The position numbers and the translations under genes were made by a program. From positions 11,904,001 through 11,968,000 of the forward strand of contig NC_060024.1 in assembly GCF_021134715.1 (NCBI RefSeq): a stretch of 64,000 nt of DNA, read 5' to 3'. This DNA comes from Daphnia pulex (lineage: Eukaryota > Arthropoda > Branchiopoda > Diplostraca > Daphniidae). Every line of letters begins with the position of its first letter. Positions within the stretch are counted from its first letter, which is position 1. Shown one piece after another: positions 26,601 to 38,397 of this stretch. The notes under the pieces were generated by a model that saw nothing but the letters and a program-made list of their open reading frames with translations, did no database searches and had not been told where the DNA came from.

Positions 26601-27828
26601 TGAGCTAAGAACCATGTGCTTGCAGGTATGGGTTAAATTTTTACCTTTTCTTACGTAAGTTTCACCTGCATTACATAATTTTATTCCGTTGCCTTAATAG
26701 GTTATAATCGCTGCTTTGTATACAAGTCCTAACCTAGTTTTAGAGACGCTCAAGCGACTCCAGGCAGCCATGGGTGATTCTTCCCAATCACTGACTTCAC
26801 ACTTCATTCGCCAATGGATTCATGACACCGACTGCTTTTTAGGTGAGTTTTATTTGAATGTAAAAGACAGACAAAAAAATGTGAAACTTCTTACCCTTGA
26901 TACGTAGGTCTCCACGATCGTAAACTCTGTGTGTTGGGAATGTGCACGCTCATCACGGCTGCTCCATCTCATCCTGGCCTTGTTGAAGAGTGCGCACAAC
27001 AAATTGTGCCATCTCTGCTATTACTCTTTGACGGACTGAAACGCGCTTACGCCGCCAAGGCAGCTGAAGAAGAGGAAAATGGCGACGATGAAGACGATGA
27101 TGATGAAGAGTGTGAGGAAGTGCTCAGCTCTGACGAAGATGATATTGATCATGATGGACAAGATTACTTGGAGCGCCTGCAGGTATTGAAAAAAAAAATC
27201 TAGTGAAGCATGCGCTTATTTTGTGACTAATTAATACTCTAAATACTTAAAGGAAAAAATTTCGAAAGCCTCTGGTCAGTCTCCATTTCCTATCACTACT
27301 GTCATCAAGGATCTCCCTGGCGACGAGGACGATGAAGATGGTGACGACGAGGACGATGATGAAGACGAAGAAGAAGAAACAGCCCTTGAGGGTATTTAAA
27401 TTTTGTTTGATTTTGCTAAGAAGAAACAGTATTGAAATATTTAAAAATTTTCTTTTAGGTTACACTACTCCGTTGGACGTTGAAAATTGTGAAATAGATG
27501 AATATATCATTTTCAAGCAAGTACTAGAAGAAGTTCAAGGTACTAATCCCGGTTGGTACAACGCTTTGACTGGAGCTCTGACAGGTGATCAGCAAAAAGC
27601 CCTAAACGACGTAATTGTTCTTGCTGATCAACGACGCGCAGCCGCTGAAAGTAAGCGGATTGAAGAGGCTGGAGGTAAGAATTTCCTAGATTTGTGTTAA
27701 TGATAATCATAAGACAATTTTTTTTTTCTCTTTTTTTAAATTCTTCAGGCTACAGTTTCAACCAACAAACGGTTCCCGATTCTTTTAATTTCGGAGGAAA
27801 TGGGTCTACTTCACCATTTAGCAGATGA
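23673..27828 (+). CDS. IPO7: Importin-7 (RanBP7 / moleskin), nuclear import receptor
   Basis: Importin-beta-family receptor that carries cargo such as ribosomal proteins, histone H1 and signalling kinases into the nucleus, releasing it on Ran-GTP binding. Fourteen exons: 23673-23756, 23860-23941, 24058-24211, 24275-24860, 24931-25275, 25337-25627, 25692-26057, 26126-26251, 26317-26625, 26701-26842, 26908-27182, 27253-27391, 27459-27674, 27749-27828; 1064 aa. It aligns with animal importin-7 throughout: N-terminal importin domain ([18 protein letters not shown]), HEAT-type core ([47 protein letters not shown]), and [16 protein letters not shown]. Two acidic tracts (about 880-905 and 935-957) and a C-terminal FNFGG tail are typical of IPO7/8. 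One invertebrate gene usually covers IPO7 and IPO8. AATAAA at 28257. Confidence 0.97.
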
Positions 27829-28256
27829 ATGTTTCTTACTAACGTTATCGTATAATTCCTTATCAATATGGTTCTATTTGATAACATCCGTCACTATCAC
27901 ATTTATTGATAGCTGTGCTTTGACCTTTTTTCATCAATGCCTGGTTTTCTTATTGAATCTGTCTGATTAGGTTAAATTGCCCATTTGTTTTGTTTTTTTG
28001 GTTGCCTTTTTTTTGGAGGGGAATTTTTGTGTTGTGCATTTAGGCTTTGCTTGGGAAGGTTAATCTAACTGCTGATAATGCGCTCTTTGTAGGAAGTAGG
28101 AACACTGAATAGTTCGATACTTTCTATTCTCATCAGTAGCAAAGCCTAGTCATCCATTCCCTTCCTCCTTCTGCTTGAACCGTGTATCGTTCCGTATATC
28201 GAGTAAAGAACGGTGATGGATATTCAAGAAAAAATTACAGCTGAATGATGAAACTT

Positions 28257-28300
28257 AATAAAAAACTAATGATGGAACGCAAAACACGCGGATGTTTATT
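28257..28300. terminator. Paired polyadenylation signals of convergent importin-7 and UBC12 genes
   Basis: AATAAA on the plus strand at 28257-28262 suits importin-7. TTTATT at 28295-28300 is AATAAA on the minus strand, about 90 bp past the UBC12 stop. The two signals lie less than 40 bp apart, so the mature 3' ends probably overlap. Confidence 0.55.
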
Positions 28301-28390
28301 TTTTCTGCACATGAAAATTTCCATGTTAAAAATCGTTTGAAATCAAAGTTGAAAAGAGCCATTCGTTTTTTGTTGTATCTGATTCGGATG

Positions 28391-29268
28391 TTATTTCAAG
28401 CATCGTTCGAAATAAACCTGTTTTCCCCAATTAGGTTCAAAACAAGATTGTGTTATTTTTAAATATGATTTCAAAGTAATTTAGCTTACCGAACCAACAT
28501 ATCCCCCTCGCATGGATTTTTGGACGTTTGTTTCGAATAATCGCCGGTTTGTTTGAAGTACTTCTGCAGCTTCTTTATTCAATGGATCTTCTGGATTGGG
28601 TTCCTTGAAAATCACACAAGAACAGTGAAATAAAATAACCAACATACATCAATTCTAGGGAATTTAGGACTACTAATAACAAGATGGATTTCAATGAACT
28701 GAGAAAAAGAGCTCACCAGGAAAAGGTACTGCAGACCATAAATTATGGAGTTGATTGTTAATACTGGCTTCCAGTCTTCTCGTAGAATGTTAAGACACAC
28801 ATTACCTTCAAGGTCAATGTTCGGGTGATACACCTGTGTCTCACACTTCACTTTGGGTGGTTCATGAGGATAACCAGGACCAACTTTGAAACTAAAAGAA
28901 AATTTCCCTCCTCTGTAAAAACCCTGTAACAGAATAATTATAAAAAAGTTTTATAAATCAAATAAATATTTTGCATTTCATAATACGTAATACCTCATCT
29001 GGAGAAATGATTAATTTGAAGTTCAGCAAGTCATCTTGGTCAGGAAATTCCATTTGACAAGTCTTGGGTAGATTTAACTCATTAATATCTACGAGACATT
29101 ATAACAAATATTAAAATAAATGGAACACGGGTCACAAGGTCAGAACTTGTTTTTAGTCAATAGACCTTTGGTGATACGCAGCTGGGCAGCGGATGCTTTC
29201 TTTTGATTTCCTGCCCGACCTGGAACTTCATCTTTCTTTTGTTGTTTAAGAGAAAAAAGCTTAATCAT
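28391..29268 (-). CDS. UBE2M: NEDD8-conjugating enzyme UBC12 (UBE2M)
   Basis: E2 enzyme that takes NEDD8 from the NAE1-UBA3 E1 and, with RBX1 and DCN1, attaches it to cullins. Five exons on the minus strand: 29166-29268, 28994-29088, 28717-28923, 28490-28603, 28391-28417; 181 aa, against 183 in human. The N-terminus [12 protein letters not shown] is the UBC12-specific extension that docks on UBA3 and DCN1. The UBC fold motifs [15 protein letters not shown] and [14 protein letters not shown] are present, with the catalytic cysteine at residue 109. The last nine residues (VYFERCLK and stop) come from a tiny final exon outside the obvious open frames. Divergent from RanGAP1, convergent with importin-7. 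Confidence 0.97.
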
Positions 29269-29790
29269 GATGTCGGCTCCACAAATACGAGATCTACAAA
29301 TTTGGGAAAACTTAACAGGGGTTTCCTTCTTATATTTACAGAGGAACCAGTCTAGATTTTATTTGGCCCAATACAGAACAGATGGGAAATTTTTGCTGAT
29401 TGAGAGGACTAAACAGCAGACTGTTGGAGAAACGTCAAAAACAATTCCATATAAATTTTTTTATGCTGCCAGAAATCCAATTGATACAACTGATTTTTTT
29501 AAATTAAAAATAATATTAAATACTGTTAGGTGTAAATTTAGTTATGAATAGTAATTAACAATTCATTTTTCTAAAGTCAATAGGCCTACCCTATTTTTGA
29601 AATGTGAAAACGCTGCACAAAGAGAAATTTCTGCTTGGGAATTCGAGGGTACGAGGGAGTCGATAAACCGACTGTTAGCGTTCAAATTAGACACGTGAAT
29701 TTTTGTCTCAATAGAAAATAATACTACACTTACACTTTAGAGTGTCATCTTGGTTGAACCTGATAAAAATCATCCAACAACTTCGAAGAA

Positions 29791-32224
29791 ATGAATGGGG
29801 CAGTGACTAAGTTTAATGGAGACTCTGAAGCCAATAATTTGAATGCGAAAGAAGAAATAGTAGATTTTAGCGGGAAAGGACTCAAGTTAGATACGGAAGC
29901 CGACGGTTTGTTCTGATTTTATGTTTGCTTTATAAATGGGATTAAAGTTCTTTTTATTGGAATTTTTCAACAGCCCAACCTATTGTTAATGCAATTCAGG
30001 CTGCAAAAGGTTTGACAGGTCTCATCCTTGAAGGAAACACTCTTGGTGTTGAAGCCGCCAAGGCTATTGCCAAAGCATTAGAATCCAAACCAACCTTCCA
30101 GAGAGCACTGTGGAAAGATGCTTTTACTGGCCGGTTGAAAGATGAAATTCCAAAAGCTTTGGTAATTTGATTGTGGTGCATGTGACGATTAACAGTATTA
30201 ACCACCGTTTATTTAAATAGAGTTTCTTAGGAGGAGGACTCATTTTGGCTAAAGCTAACTTAATTGAGTTAGATTTGAGTGATAATGCATTAGGTCCAGT
30301 TGGTATGGAAGGTCTTGTTCAGTTTTTGAAAAGCCCTGTCTGCTATTCTCTAAAATGTATAAGATTAAACAACAATGGCCTTGGAATTTATGGTGGACGG
30401 GTAACTAAAATTCCATTTATTTGTAATCATAATACTGCTACCTTTTACTTTAGATGCTTGCCCAAGCTTTAAATGACTGTCTTAAAGCCAGTAAAGAGGC
30501 TGGTTCTCCATTGAGTCTGAAAACCTTCATTGTTGGAAGAAATCGACTTGAAAATGAAGGAGCGATTGCTCTGTCAGAATTTTTCAAGGTCACTGTTTTT
30601 TTTATTTTCAGTAATTATTTAATTATTTTAATTACAGCATATTTGTTTTTAGGCAGTTGGAACCTTGGAAGAAGTCCAGATGCCTCAAAATTTTATAAGA
30701 CATCCTGGTATTCTCGCATTGGCCAGTGCGCTTGTTTATAACCCTGGCCTGAAAATTCTTAACTTTAATGATAACACGTTCACCTGGAGAGGATCACAAG
30801 CTGTTGCAGAAGCTCTTCCAAAATGGCAGCAATTGTCGGTTATAAACTTTGGAGACTGTTTGATCCGTACCAAGGGGGCTGAGTTCCTCGCCAAGGCATT
30901 GTCATCCGGACATGAGCATTTAAAGGTAATTTTTGTTGATGTCAATATGTTTAAATTCCTTAATATGGCGTTTCGTAATTCTACATCTATGTATTAATTG
31001 GATCGTACTTTAGGAAGTCTATATGGATCATGGCGAAATCAATTTGAGTGGAGCAAAGCTATTGGCTAATTCTTTAAAAAACAAAAAAATGCTTAAAATA
31101 TGTGATCTAAACGGTAATCAGTTCGGTGAAGAAGGATGTCAGGAGCTCAAGGATATCTTCAGTGGCTTAGGTGAAAAGGTTTTGCTGAGTTTAAGGTATG
31201 AAAACCATCAATCCAATATGCTTTAAAATTTGCGATCTCATTTCTTCTTTTTTTCTTCTAAAAGCGATGATGAAGGTGAACCAAGCAGCGAGGAAGAAGA
31301 AAGTGAACAAGAGGAAGAGAGTGGCGACGAAGAGAAAGAAGAGAAAGAAGTAGAAAAATCTCTCGATCATGTGTCTGCTTATGACACTTTGCATCAACTT
31401 AATGCTAATCTGGCTCAGCTAACTGCAAACGAAGTCATTCCGGTATTCAAAAGATTTCTTAAATCGTTTGTAATTGAATGTTATTTTACGACTATCTTAA
31501 CAGTCGACAGTGGAGGCACTACTTGCTGCACCCACTTTGGCTCGCTTCAATGGGTTAGGTGACCAGAAAAGCTCATTGATTCTTCAACATGTCGACGTAG
31601 GTTCGCAATACAAAAAATTGTGTGACCTCATTTGATAGATTTTCCGTATTTTAGCGTTTGATTGCTGCCAAGCCCGATGCATTATTTGCCGTTTACGCTG
31701 AGGTCATCATGAAAGTTAGCTCGACCGTCAATCTGAGATCGGAGATATCTTCAGTCGAAAATGTTCAACAGTCCGTTGATGCGATTCTTAAAGCGGCTTT
31801 CGAAAAGGCCAAGTCAATGGATAAGATGTCTGTTCTTGATAACACACTGCTAGTGTACATGGGTATTCTAAAGGTAGTTATTGACAGCCACATAATTGTC
31901 TATGTTTATGACAGAATTATCTTATTATTGAACATTTCTTTTGTTAGAGTGAAGATAAACAATTTCGACCCACCTGGCCTCTGAGCGGATTCTTTTTGAT
32001 TCTGGAACGCATCCTCACCGTTGATCCCAATAACATTCCACTCAGCACTCTACAATCTTTGCAAACCTTCTTCACACAGTAACAACATTTATTTGTCAAT
32101 AATATATAATAATAATATTTATTTTAATGTATAAACTATCTTTTCTGTGCATAGGCCTCATCCAACTTTTGACATTTATAAAGAAGAATCCGATAGGTTA
32201 AAGAAAATTCTGAACAAGTCTTGA
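29791..32224 (+). CDS. RANGAP1: Ran GTPase-activating protein 1
   Basis: Stimulates GTP hydrolysis by Ran at the cytoplasmic side of the nuclear pore, recycling importins. Eleven exons: 29791-29905, 29974-30161, 30221-30400, 30454-30588, 30653-30925, 31014-31195, 31265-31442, 31504-31596, 31655-31873, 31948-32078, 32155-32224; 587 aa, as in vertebrates. Leucine-rich repeats fill residues about 45-350, including FTGRLKDEIPKAL with the catalytic arginine at 92, and GRNRLEN, MPQNFIRHPG and NDNTF motifs. An acidic Glu/Ser tract follows (about 359-390), then the RanGAP1 C-terminal domain. That domain keeps an LKSE sequence (Lys521) at the place of the vertebrate SUMO-acceptor site. AATAAA at 32327. 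Its head-to-head neighbour is UBC12; importin-7 is one gene away. Confidence 0.96.
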
Positions 32225-33082
32225 AGAAGAAAATGGAAATCTTTATAACTCACCTTTAAACGCTGCGTGTTCTTTCACGGATGGTGTGTTAAATACGTTT
32301 TTATTTGTTTCATCCTTCCCAAGTACAATAAATGTTTCAGACGTGGAAGCTGAAATAATCAAATCATGCATGCTGTCTGAATGACAGTGTCGCTTAGGTT
32401 ATTTAAGAATAATAGGTCCTCCTTACCTTTCCGCCCCTATGAAGATTAAACTAGAGTATGGATATGCCTTACTTCCTTAACCCTAAAATTAATGAAATAT
32501 TTAGGACAAGCCTTTCTCACTTATTCAAATTCGAATTAGGTCTGCCTGCCAGTTGCGCCGTTCGCAGTAATCAAATTTGGAGAAACGCAAGAGTTGATCC
32601 TTTTAGTGGTCAATCGTGGTAATATGGCGGCTAAACACATGTACTGCTTGGCCAGATTTATTTAAGTGACTGTTTGATTAGAGAAACGGACTTTAGGGAG
32701 GAACTCTTCACAAGGATCTTTCCAAACGCAACTTCCTTAAACCGTAATTTATCCTACATTACATGAAAACTGTCGGTATTTAGCTTTATTAGATACTACA
32801 GGTTTCCTGGAACCTTTCCTTCTCTAAAAAGTAAAAACTTTATACAACATCAACATATATGATATATATAGTGACGAGTTTAACCTGGTATCTCTAGCGT
32901 TGGCCGAATTCTTCAACCATAAGGGGAAAAATCTACGTACCTCAACACATCCTTAATAATTAACTTGGCAGTCCACATAAGAAAAATCAGTTAAGTAACG
33001 TTTACTTTGCGCATCTCTGAAGAAATTTCTCGCTTCCACTATAACGAAATTTTGGGTGATAACTGTCAGTTTCTGTTTCAGC
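32225..33082. other. RanGAP1 3' UTR and spacer
   Basis: AATAAA at 32327-32332 ends RanGAP1. The remainder is A/T-rich and holds no recognised gene. Confidence 0.45.
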
Positions 33083-33472
33083 AACAAAGCTCACTTGTTA
33101 GATTTTTAATAATGGTTTTTTTTTCTACTTCCGTTTTTCTCATTTCTGTCAGTTGTTTAGTAAATATTCATCTGACGCACAAAATAATCACATATTCGTG
33201 ATCCTCGTCAAATTAGTGGTAAAGCTCATGTTTTTTTTGTACGTACGCGTACTTCCGGTTTCGAGAATTATCCTGAAAAGGATATTTTCAGGAAAAATCT
33301 CGATTTTGATCAAATTCTGGATTTCGTTTAAATTACACCTAATCGACCCCAAATTTCACGTAGATCACGAATTTCTGGTTTATCTTGTCGACAGCTCAAT
33401 GGTTAAGGAGCTATTGCTTACTTCCGGAATACTTCCGGAAAATTTGCATGAAACTAACAAGTGAGCTTTGTT
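33083..33472. mobile_element. Inverted-repeat element, probable MITE
   Basis: A perfect 19-bp inverted repeat bounds this segment: AACAAAGCTCACTTGTTAG at 33083-33101 and its reverse complement at 33454-33472. The similarity may continue a few bases outward with one gap. The interior has TTCCGGAA-type words and short internal hairpins but no transposase. I could not identify a clean target-site duplication, so the family is unknown. Confidence 0.5.
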
Positions 33473-34862
33473 CTCTGTAGAGTTCTAAAGATTCCATGCT
33501 AATTTAAGCAAAGAGAAATGGTCTTTTTGATTACTTTTATGACTTGTGACTATCTAAGGCCAGTCCTTTAGATATTGAGTTTTGAACGTGTCAAATAGAT
33601 GGCGTGAAAGAATGTTGTTTGTTGTGTCACATATGGGCTAATGGCGGTTCGTTGTCAAAAGTTCAGCTACACCTATCTTCTTCGAAAATTAGTAAATTAC
33701 CAATGAATTCGCTGGTAAATTGACTAGATTTCCTGTGCAATTTGTTTGGCATGTGTTGTTTACCGAATATGTGTTTAATAACATCATTATTTCTCCTCCA
33801 TTTCCAGGAAAAAATGTGAAAGGTGCATGAAGCCAGTACCGTCAACTATTGTGTTAAAAATCCTGGTATCCTACAGAATATGTCATCCAAATGACAGAGT
33901 GGTAACAACCAATGCTAGCTTTAGTAAAGTATTGCTGGAACATAGTCTTCTCATCTTTTATTAGGATTCATCACTATTATCGGCTGAATCATTCTATGGG
34001 ACTTGCCAGATCACCAACCCAAGCATGGACCAATTTCTCATTCCATCTTCTAGAGAACCTTACATAACCGATTGGACCTTAGTGTGTAAGTTTACTTGTC
34101 ATGTCACTGAATTTATTTTGTTGCAGTCCTACATGATTTAAAGTATTGTTCTGCACTTATAAGTCTATCTAATGTTTAAGTTTAATTATTCTTTTAGATC
34201 ATAGACATCAAGCACATTGATGCCACAAATTATAGACAAGGTAACTTTATTTTTTATTTACAGGTTTTAGGTTTCTAATGTAGCATGATTGACTATGAGA
34301 AGTCATGTTGTTTGAAGGAAAAGGACTATACAGTTGACAAGGTTCTTTGCTAACCCGTTGGCTGCTACCCTTGAATCTCCCTGTTTACTTCCTTACACAG
34401 GTCCTCTTGATTTGAGGTACTACTTTCTGTTGCTACAACCTTGTTTGAATATTATCCAAATAAATGTTCATTCTGCTTACAGGGTAATCCTTCGCTACTG
34501 ATCACACTCACTGGTGAAAACCGACGAGAGAATGCTGTAATTCAAGACTGATACATTGTGTAGTTGTTAGATAAATGACAAGCGCATATCTGGGCTCCCT
34601 TCTTTTCTGTGGCCCCGTTTCCCTAACTAACCACTAACCAACGCCCGCCGGTGGTCACTCACCCGCTGTGAAACCAGGAGGAGGGGAGGGCTCTGGTTGA
34701 ACGGGGACTTGGAAGGCGCATGATCCGACGAAAACTTTTAGAGGGTCATGAGTCTAACCCGGAAGCCTAGTATGACTAATCGCTCCCCAGTAAAACTTGC
34801 CTCGCACTCTTCTCTCTTCTTCCATTTCCAGGTAATCTCCCTGGATCTACGCCGACACTGCA

Positions 34863-35384
34863 TGTGCGAGTTTTAGCAAGCAATCCGCCACCCAATTTGA
34901 CAAAAAGTGATAGTTTGTTTTCACGGAAATTTCGTCACACGGTTACAAAATTTCTAATTCAACAATCTCATGTAGAAATTTGCATCTAGTCTACTGGTAC
35001 AAATTGTGATTCTTTAAGCTTGATTAATTTAGGTGATGTGTTAAAAGCAATTGTGGGTAGCTAAACAATTGAACTAATCCACTTTTTCTGAATATTTTGG
35101 TTTTAGATCACTTTGTTGTTTTTAGATTTTCTTGTGATCTATCTTCAAAATATTCTGAAAAAGCGAATGAGTTCAATTTCTAAGGCTACTCACAATTTTT
35201 TAACACATCTCCTAAATAATCAAGCTTAAAGAATCGCAATTTGCACCAGTAGACTAGATGCAAATTTCTACATGAGATTGTTGAATTAGAAATGTTTTAA
35301 CCGTGTGACGAAATTTCCGTGAAAACAAACTATCACTTTTTTGTCAAATTGGGTGGCGGATTGCTTGCTAAAAAGCCTCGCACA
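34863..35384. mobile_element. 522-bp foldback (near-palindromic) element
   Basis: The two halves are reverse complements of each other over roughly 240 bp each, around a centre near 35123, with about 85 per cent identity by eye. The ends are TGTGCGAG and CTCGCACA. Matching landmarks are GCAAGCAATCCGCC (left) with GGCGGATTGCTTGC (right), and CTTTAAGCTTGATTA with TAATCAAGCTTAAAG. It has no coding capacity and no obvious target-site duplication. It is a foldback or long-TIR MITE, and its transcript would form a long hairpin. Confidence 0.8.
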
Positions 35385-35534
35385 GAAAAAATTGACCTGA
35401 ACCGGACGCTCTGTTTAATGAATTGTTTATTTTGTAAGTGTTTCAGAATAAAAATGATTTTTACATATTAGTAAGATGGTTTATTTATTAAACAATAAAA
35501 TTTACATATTACAGATATTAGTGGGGAAATGGGG

Positions 35535-35660
35535 GTTTAAGGAATAGATGTTGGTGGAAGTTATGGTTTAAGGAATAGATGTTGGTGGAAGTTATGGTTT
35601 AAGGAATGGATGTTGGTGGATGTTATGGGGTTTGAGAAATAGATGTGGTTATATAGGTAG
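35535..35660. repeat. 31-bp minisatellite, about four units
   Basis: The phrase GTTTAAGGAATAGATGTTGG recurs starting at 35535, 35566 and 35597, with a period of exactly 31. A diverged fourth copy (GTTTGAGAAATAGATG) starts at about 35630. Confidence 0.85.
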
Positions 35661-35844
35661 GTATATGGATGTGATATACACAGGATTTTATTTCTACCTT
35701 ATTAAAACAAACCACGACTTCTTCTAGTTAATGAAAATCAATTGCCCCCTCCCCAATCTCCTCCTCGCTGATTTCCCAATCGCGAAGACATATTTATTAT
35801 TTGTTCAACGTAAAAATTCCCCGTATTACTATTTTTTGTCATTC

Positions 35845-36065
35845 TCAACATAAAAACGGTTAACTTCATAGACGCAAATAGCAATTAAACAAAATACTGA
35901 ATGTAACTTATGTAGCACAACACCAGCGATTCAACACAAAGGAACTTTTCTGTTCCTTTTTCAACATATAAACGGTTAACTGCATAGACACAAATAACAA
36001 TTAAAAATGGATGTAACTTTTGTGGACAACACCAGCAGTCCGGCACCAAGGAACAGCAACAGTAT
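35845..36065. repeat. Tandem duplication with 116-bp period
   Basis: TCAACATA..AACGGTTAAC..CATAGAC.CAAATA.CAATTAAA..ATG.ATGTAACTT..ACAACACCAGC occurs first from 35845 and again from 35961, with scattered mismatches and a small deletion in the second copy. No open frame is conserved between the copies. Confidence 0.75.
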
Positions 36066-36559
36066 AACTCGATGCAAAAAATCTTTCACCAGTATAGGTT
36101 GCAACAACATATGCCATATTGGACAGCAACATCACTGCTACGTAAACATAAACCTATGACCAAAATGAAATTAATGTTTAATCAATGGAAATTTTGTATA
36201 AATTTAAAAAAATCACTTCAAATGGAGTTCACCCAAATATTCTATGGCAACACTATCTGATAACTATAGTTTAAACAAAAATTTACATGAAACTAGATTA
36301 CTCATTTAAGATTTCAATACAAATTCATTTGAAATTTGTAGTGCTCTGCAGCGAAACAAAAACATTCTTCTACAGTATCTGCCTATCTTGTTAACCAATT
36401 CCCCTTAAACAATCCATAACTCAATTTACATATGATCAAAGGAAAGAGCTGTTGACATGATGAAATCCCCAAATGTTAAAATTAAACAATGTAAGCAATT
36501 ATAGTAGTCCAAGCATGATACTTCCCAAGTTAGAACTTATAATTTTTATCAAATTACCA

Positions 36560-37280
36560 TTTCAAGGAGTCTTCTTGCAGTTCTACTAGATGTCCAACAT
36601 TTCGGCAACCACAATGCAGCATGATCCAGCGTCAACTCAGATATACCTGATCCCAGAAGACTTGAAGCATGGGACTCTCCCACACTCCAGGACAACATCA
36701 GCACCAAAGACTGCATGCAACAGCTCAATTTAATCACACCTTTCACTGGATGACTGCAACAAATCCATGCGCACATTAGACTGCAACAAAGAAGCGCAGA
36801 CTTCACCTGGCTATTGAAAAACAAAAACAAGTTACTAACAAGGAACAGAATCTCATGTGACAAAACAAATCAACAGAAGTATGAAGTTAAACTATACAAT
36901 CTCTCAGAATTACCTTGATAAATCTTACAAAGGAATTTGTAGTTGTCAAGTTTTCCAACTTGAAAATAACAAATGTAATCCACATTTCCATAATGGTCTT
37001 AACTCATAATTGCAACAGAGAAGCAAAGACCACTACTCTCTAGTAATTAACTAAATCTGTAGCGATCAACTATCAGTTGAATGCAAAATATAAAAAAAAC
37101 AAAACAAAAAAAAAACACAAGATTTCCCAAGTAACAGCCAATAATATCAATCAAATTACCAATTCAAGAAGTTTTCCTGCAGTTACACTTGGGATAGCAC
37201 CAGCTCGATAAACTGCATGCAGAAGCTGCAACTCAACCATGACTCGATCACACCTTTCACCAGCTGGCTGCAACAAAACC
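36560..37280 (-). other. Two diverged exon-like modules (possible non-coding transcript or decayed gene)
   Basis: On the minus strand a module with an acceptor-like TTGTTGCAG, then CAGTGAAAGGTGTGAT (or GGTGAAAGGTGTGATC), TGCATGCAG and CTTGAAnTG|GTAATTTGAT (a donor-like end) occurs twice: about 37260-37155 and about 36755-36555. The copies differ by indels and one is about 100 bp longer. One frame is open in the right-hand copy but carries stops in the left, so coding is not supported. A duplicated exon of a spliced non-coding RNA or a decayed gene would explain it. Confidence 0.3.
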
Positions 37281-37559
37281 ACGTTAATGATACTACAGCC
37301 ATGAAGCTCAGACTTTGCCGTGTTCTAAATTTCTGCAACAGTTGAGCAAAGGGATCTATTTCCGACCTGAAAATCAACTTATAAAACCTATTGCACTATT
37401 GCAGGGAGATTCTCAGATTGATCAACAAAATTACTTTACTAGCTCTGAAGTGTTTCTGCACGCGATGAGACGTACAGTACAGCTAACAATGGCCGACATT
37501 TCGACAAAATGGAAGCAGTTTCGACCCACTTCATCACATTTGGCCAAGTGAAATTATAT

Positions 37560-38397
37560 GTCAGATTGCCTGTAAATTCAGACAGAGACGTCAAAGATTA
37601 ATTAAATTTAAGAAATCCAAACTAGTATTACCGATTACATTTAATGGCGGAAAATGTAGATCGACACCTCAATTCCGTAATGAATTTGGAAGACCCTTTC
37701 TAGTCAGCATCTCGAAAACAAATGGCAATTATTTCTTCCTCACGAAGACACTAGCGTCACCTAGCGGATGGGGGGACAATCACAATCTGTTCGATGATCT
37801 TGGAGTGAATCTATTGACATGTGTTGTATCCAAATCTTTCCGCGCCCAACAATTGCGGTTGAGAAAGCAACAGGCATTTTGTGTTGTGGACATATTATAA
37901 AATTGTGGGTGTTGTGTTCGTTTAATATTATTGATTTCTTAAGTTCGTAATTGTTTTATTATCAACAATAAAGATGACGAAAATGCGTCATCTTCTTTAT
38001 ACGTAAACATGGCTTCGTGTTCGTGGCTACATACAAATACAAGGGTTTTATGACATACATTTTAAAGCAATAATCAAATGAAATTATCAAGCTCATTTCA
38101 ATTTGTCATTTATCATTGATTAAAATTTATAACACAGTTAAGTGTTAACCATTTTTCCCCCCTGCGATTCATTTTCATTTGTGACGCACAGGTGGCGTTG
38201 AGTTCCACCTTATCGATCGATTAAGGCCCTTGTTGTTTTTGACATAAAAACAGTGACTAATAATTGTGCAACACAGGAACAAATCTAAGTTTGGATTGTA
38301 AACTTGTTCTTTACCTGCTTGAAATATTTTACGTGGCCTCGACTCGCGATTGAGTTGTGAGTTTTAATAAACGTTTTCTGTAAATCTCCAGAGGAAA
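37560..38397. other. Spacer and 5' flank of CHMP5
   Basis: A/T-rich sequence with no recognisable gene. The CHMP5 leader must begin somewhere near its end. Confidence 0.4.

Noticed and set aside
29267-29551. 94-codon plus-strand open frame upstream of RanGAP1
   Set aside because: It begins at the UBC12 start region on the opposite strand, has no family resemblance and no splice partner; more likely part of the shared upstream region.
35535-35660. CRISPR-like array
   Set aside because: The 31-bp units are directly abutting with no unique spacers, and the genome is eukaryotic; it is a minisatellite.
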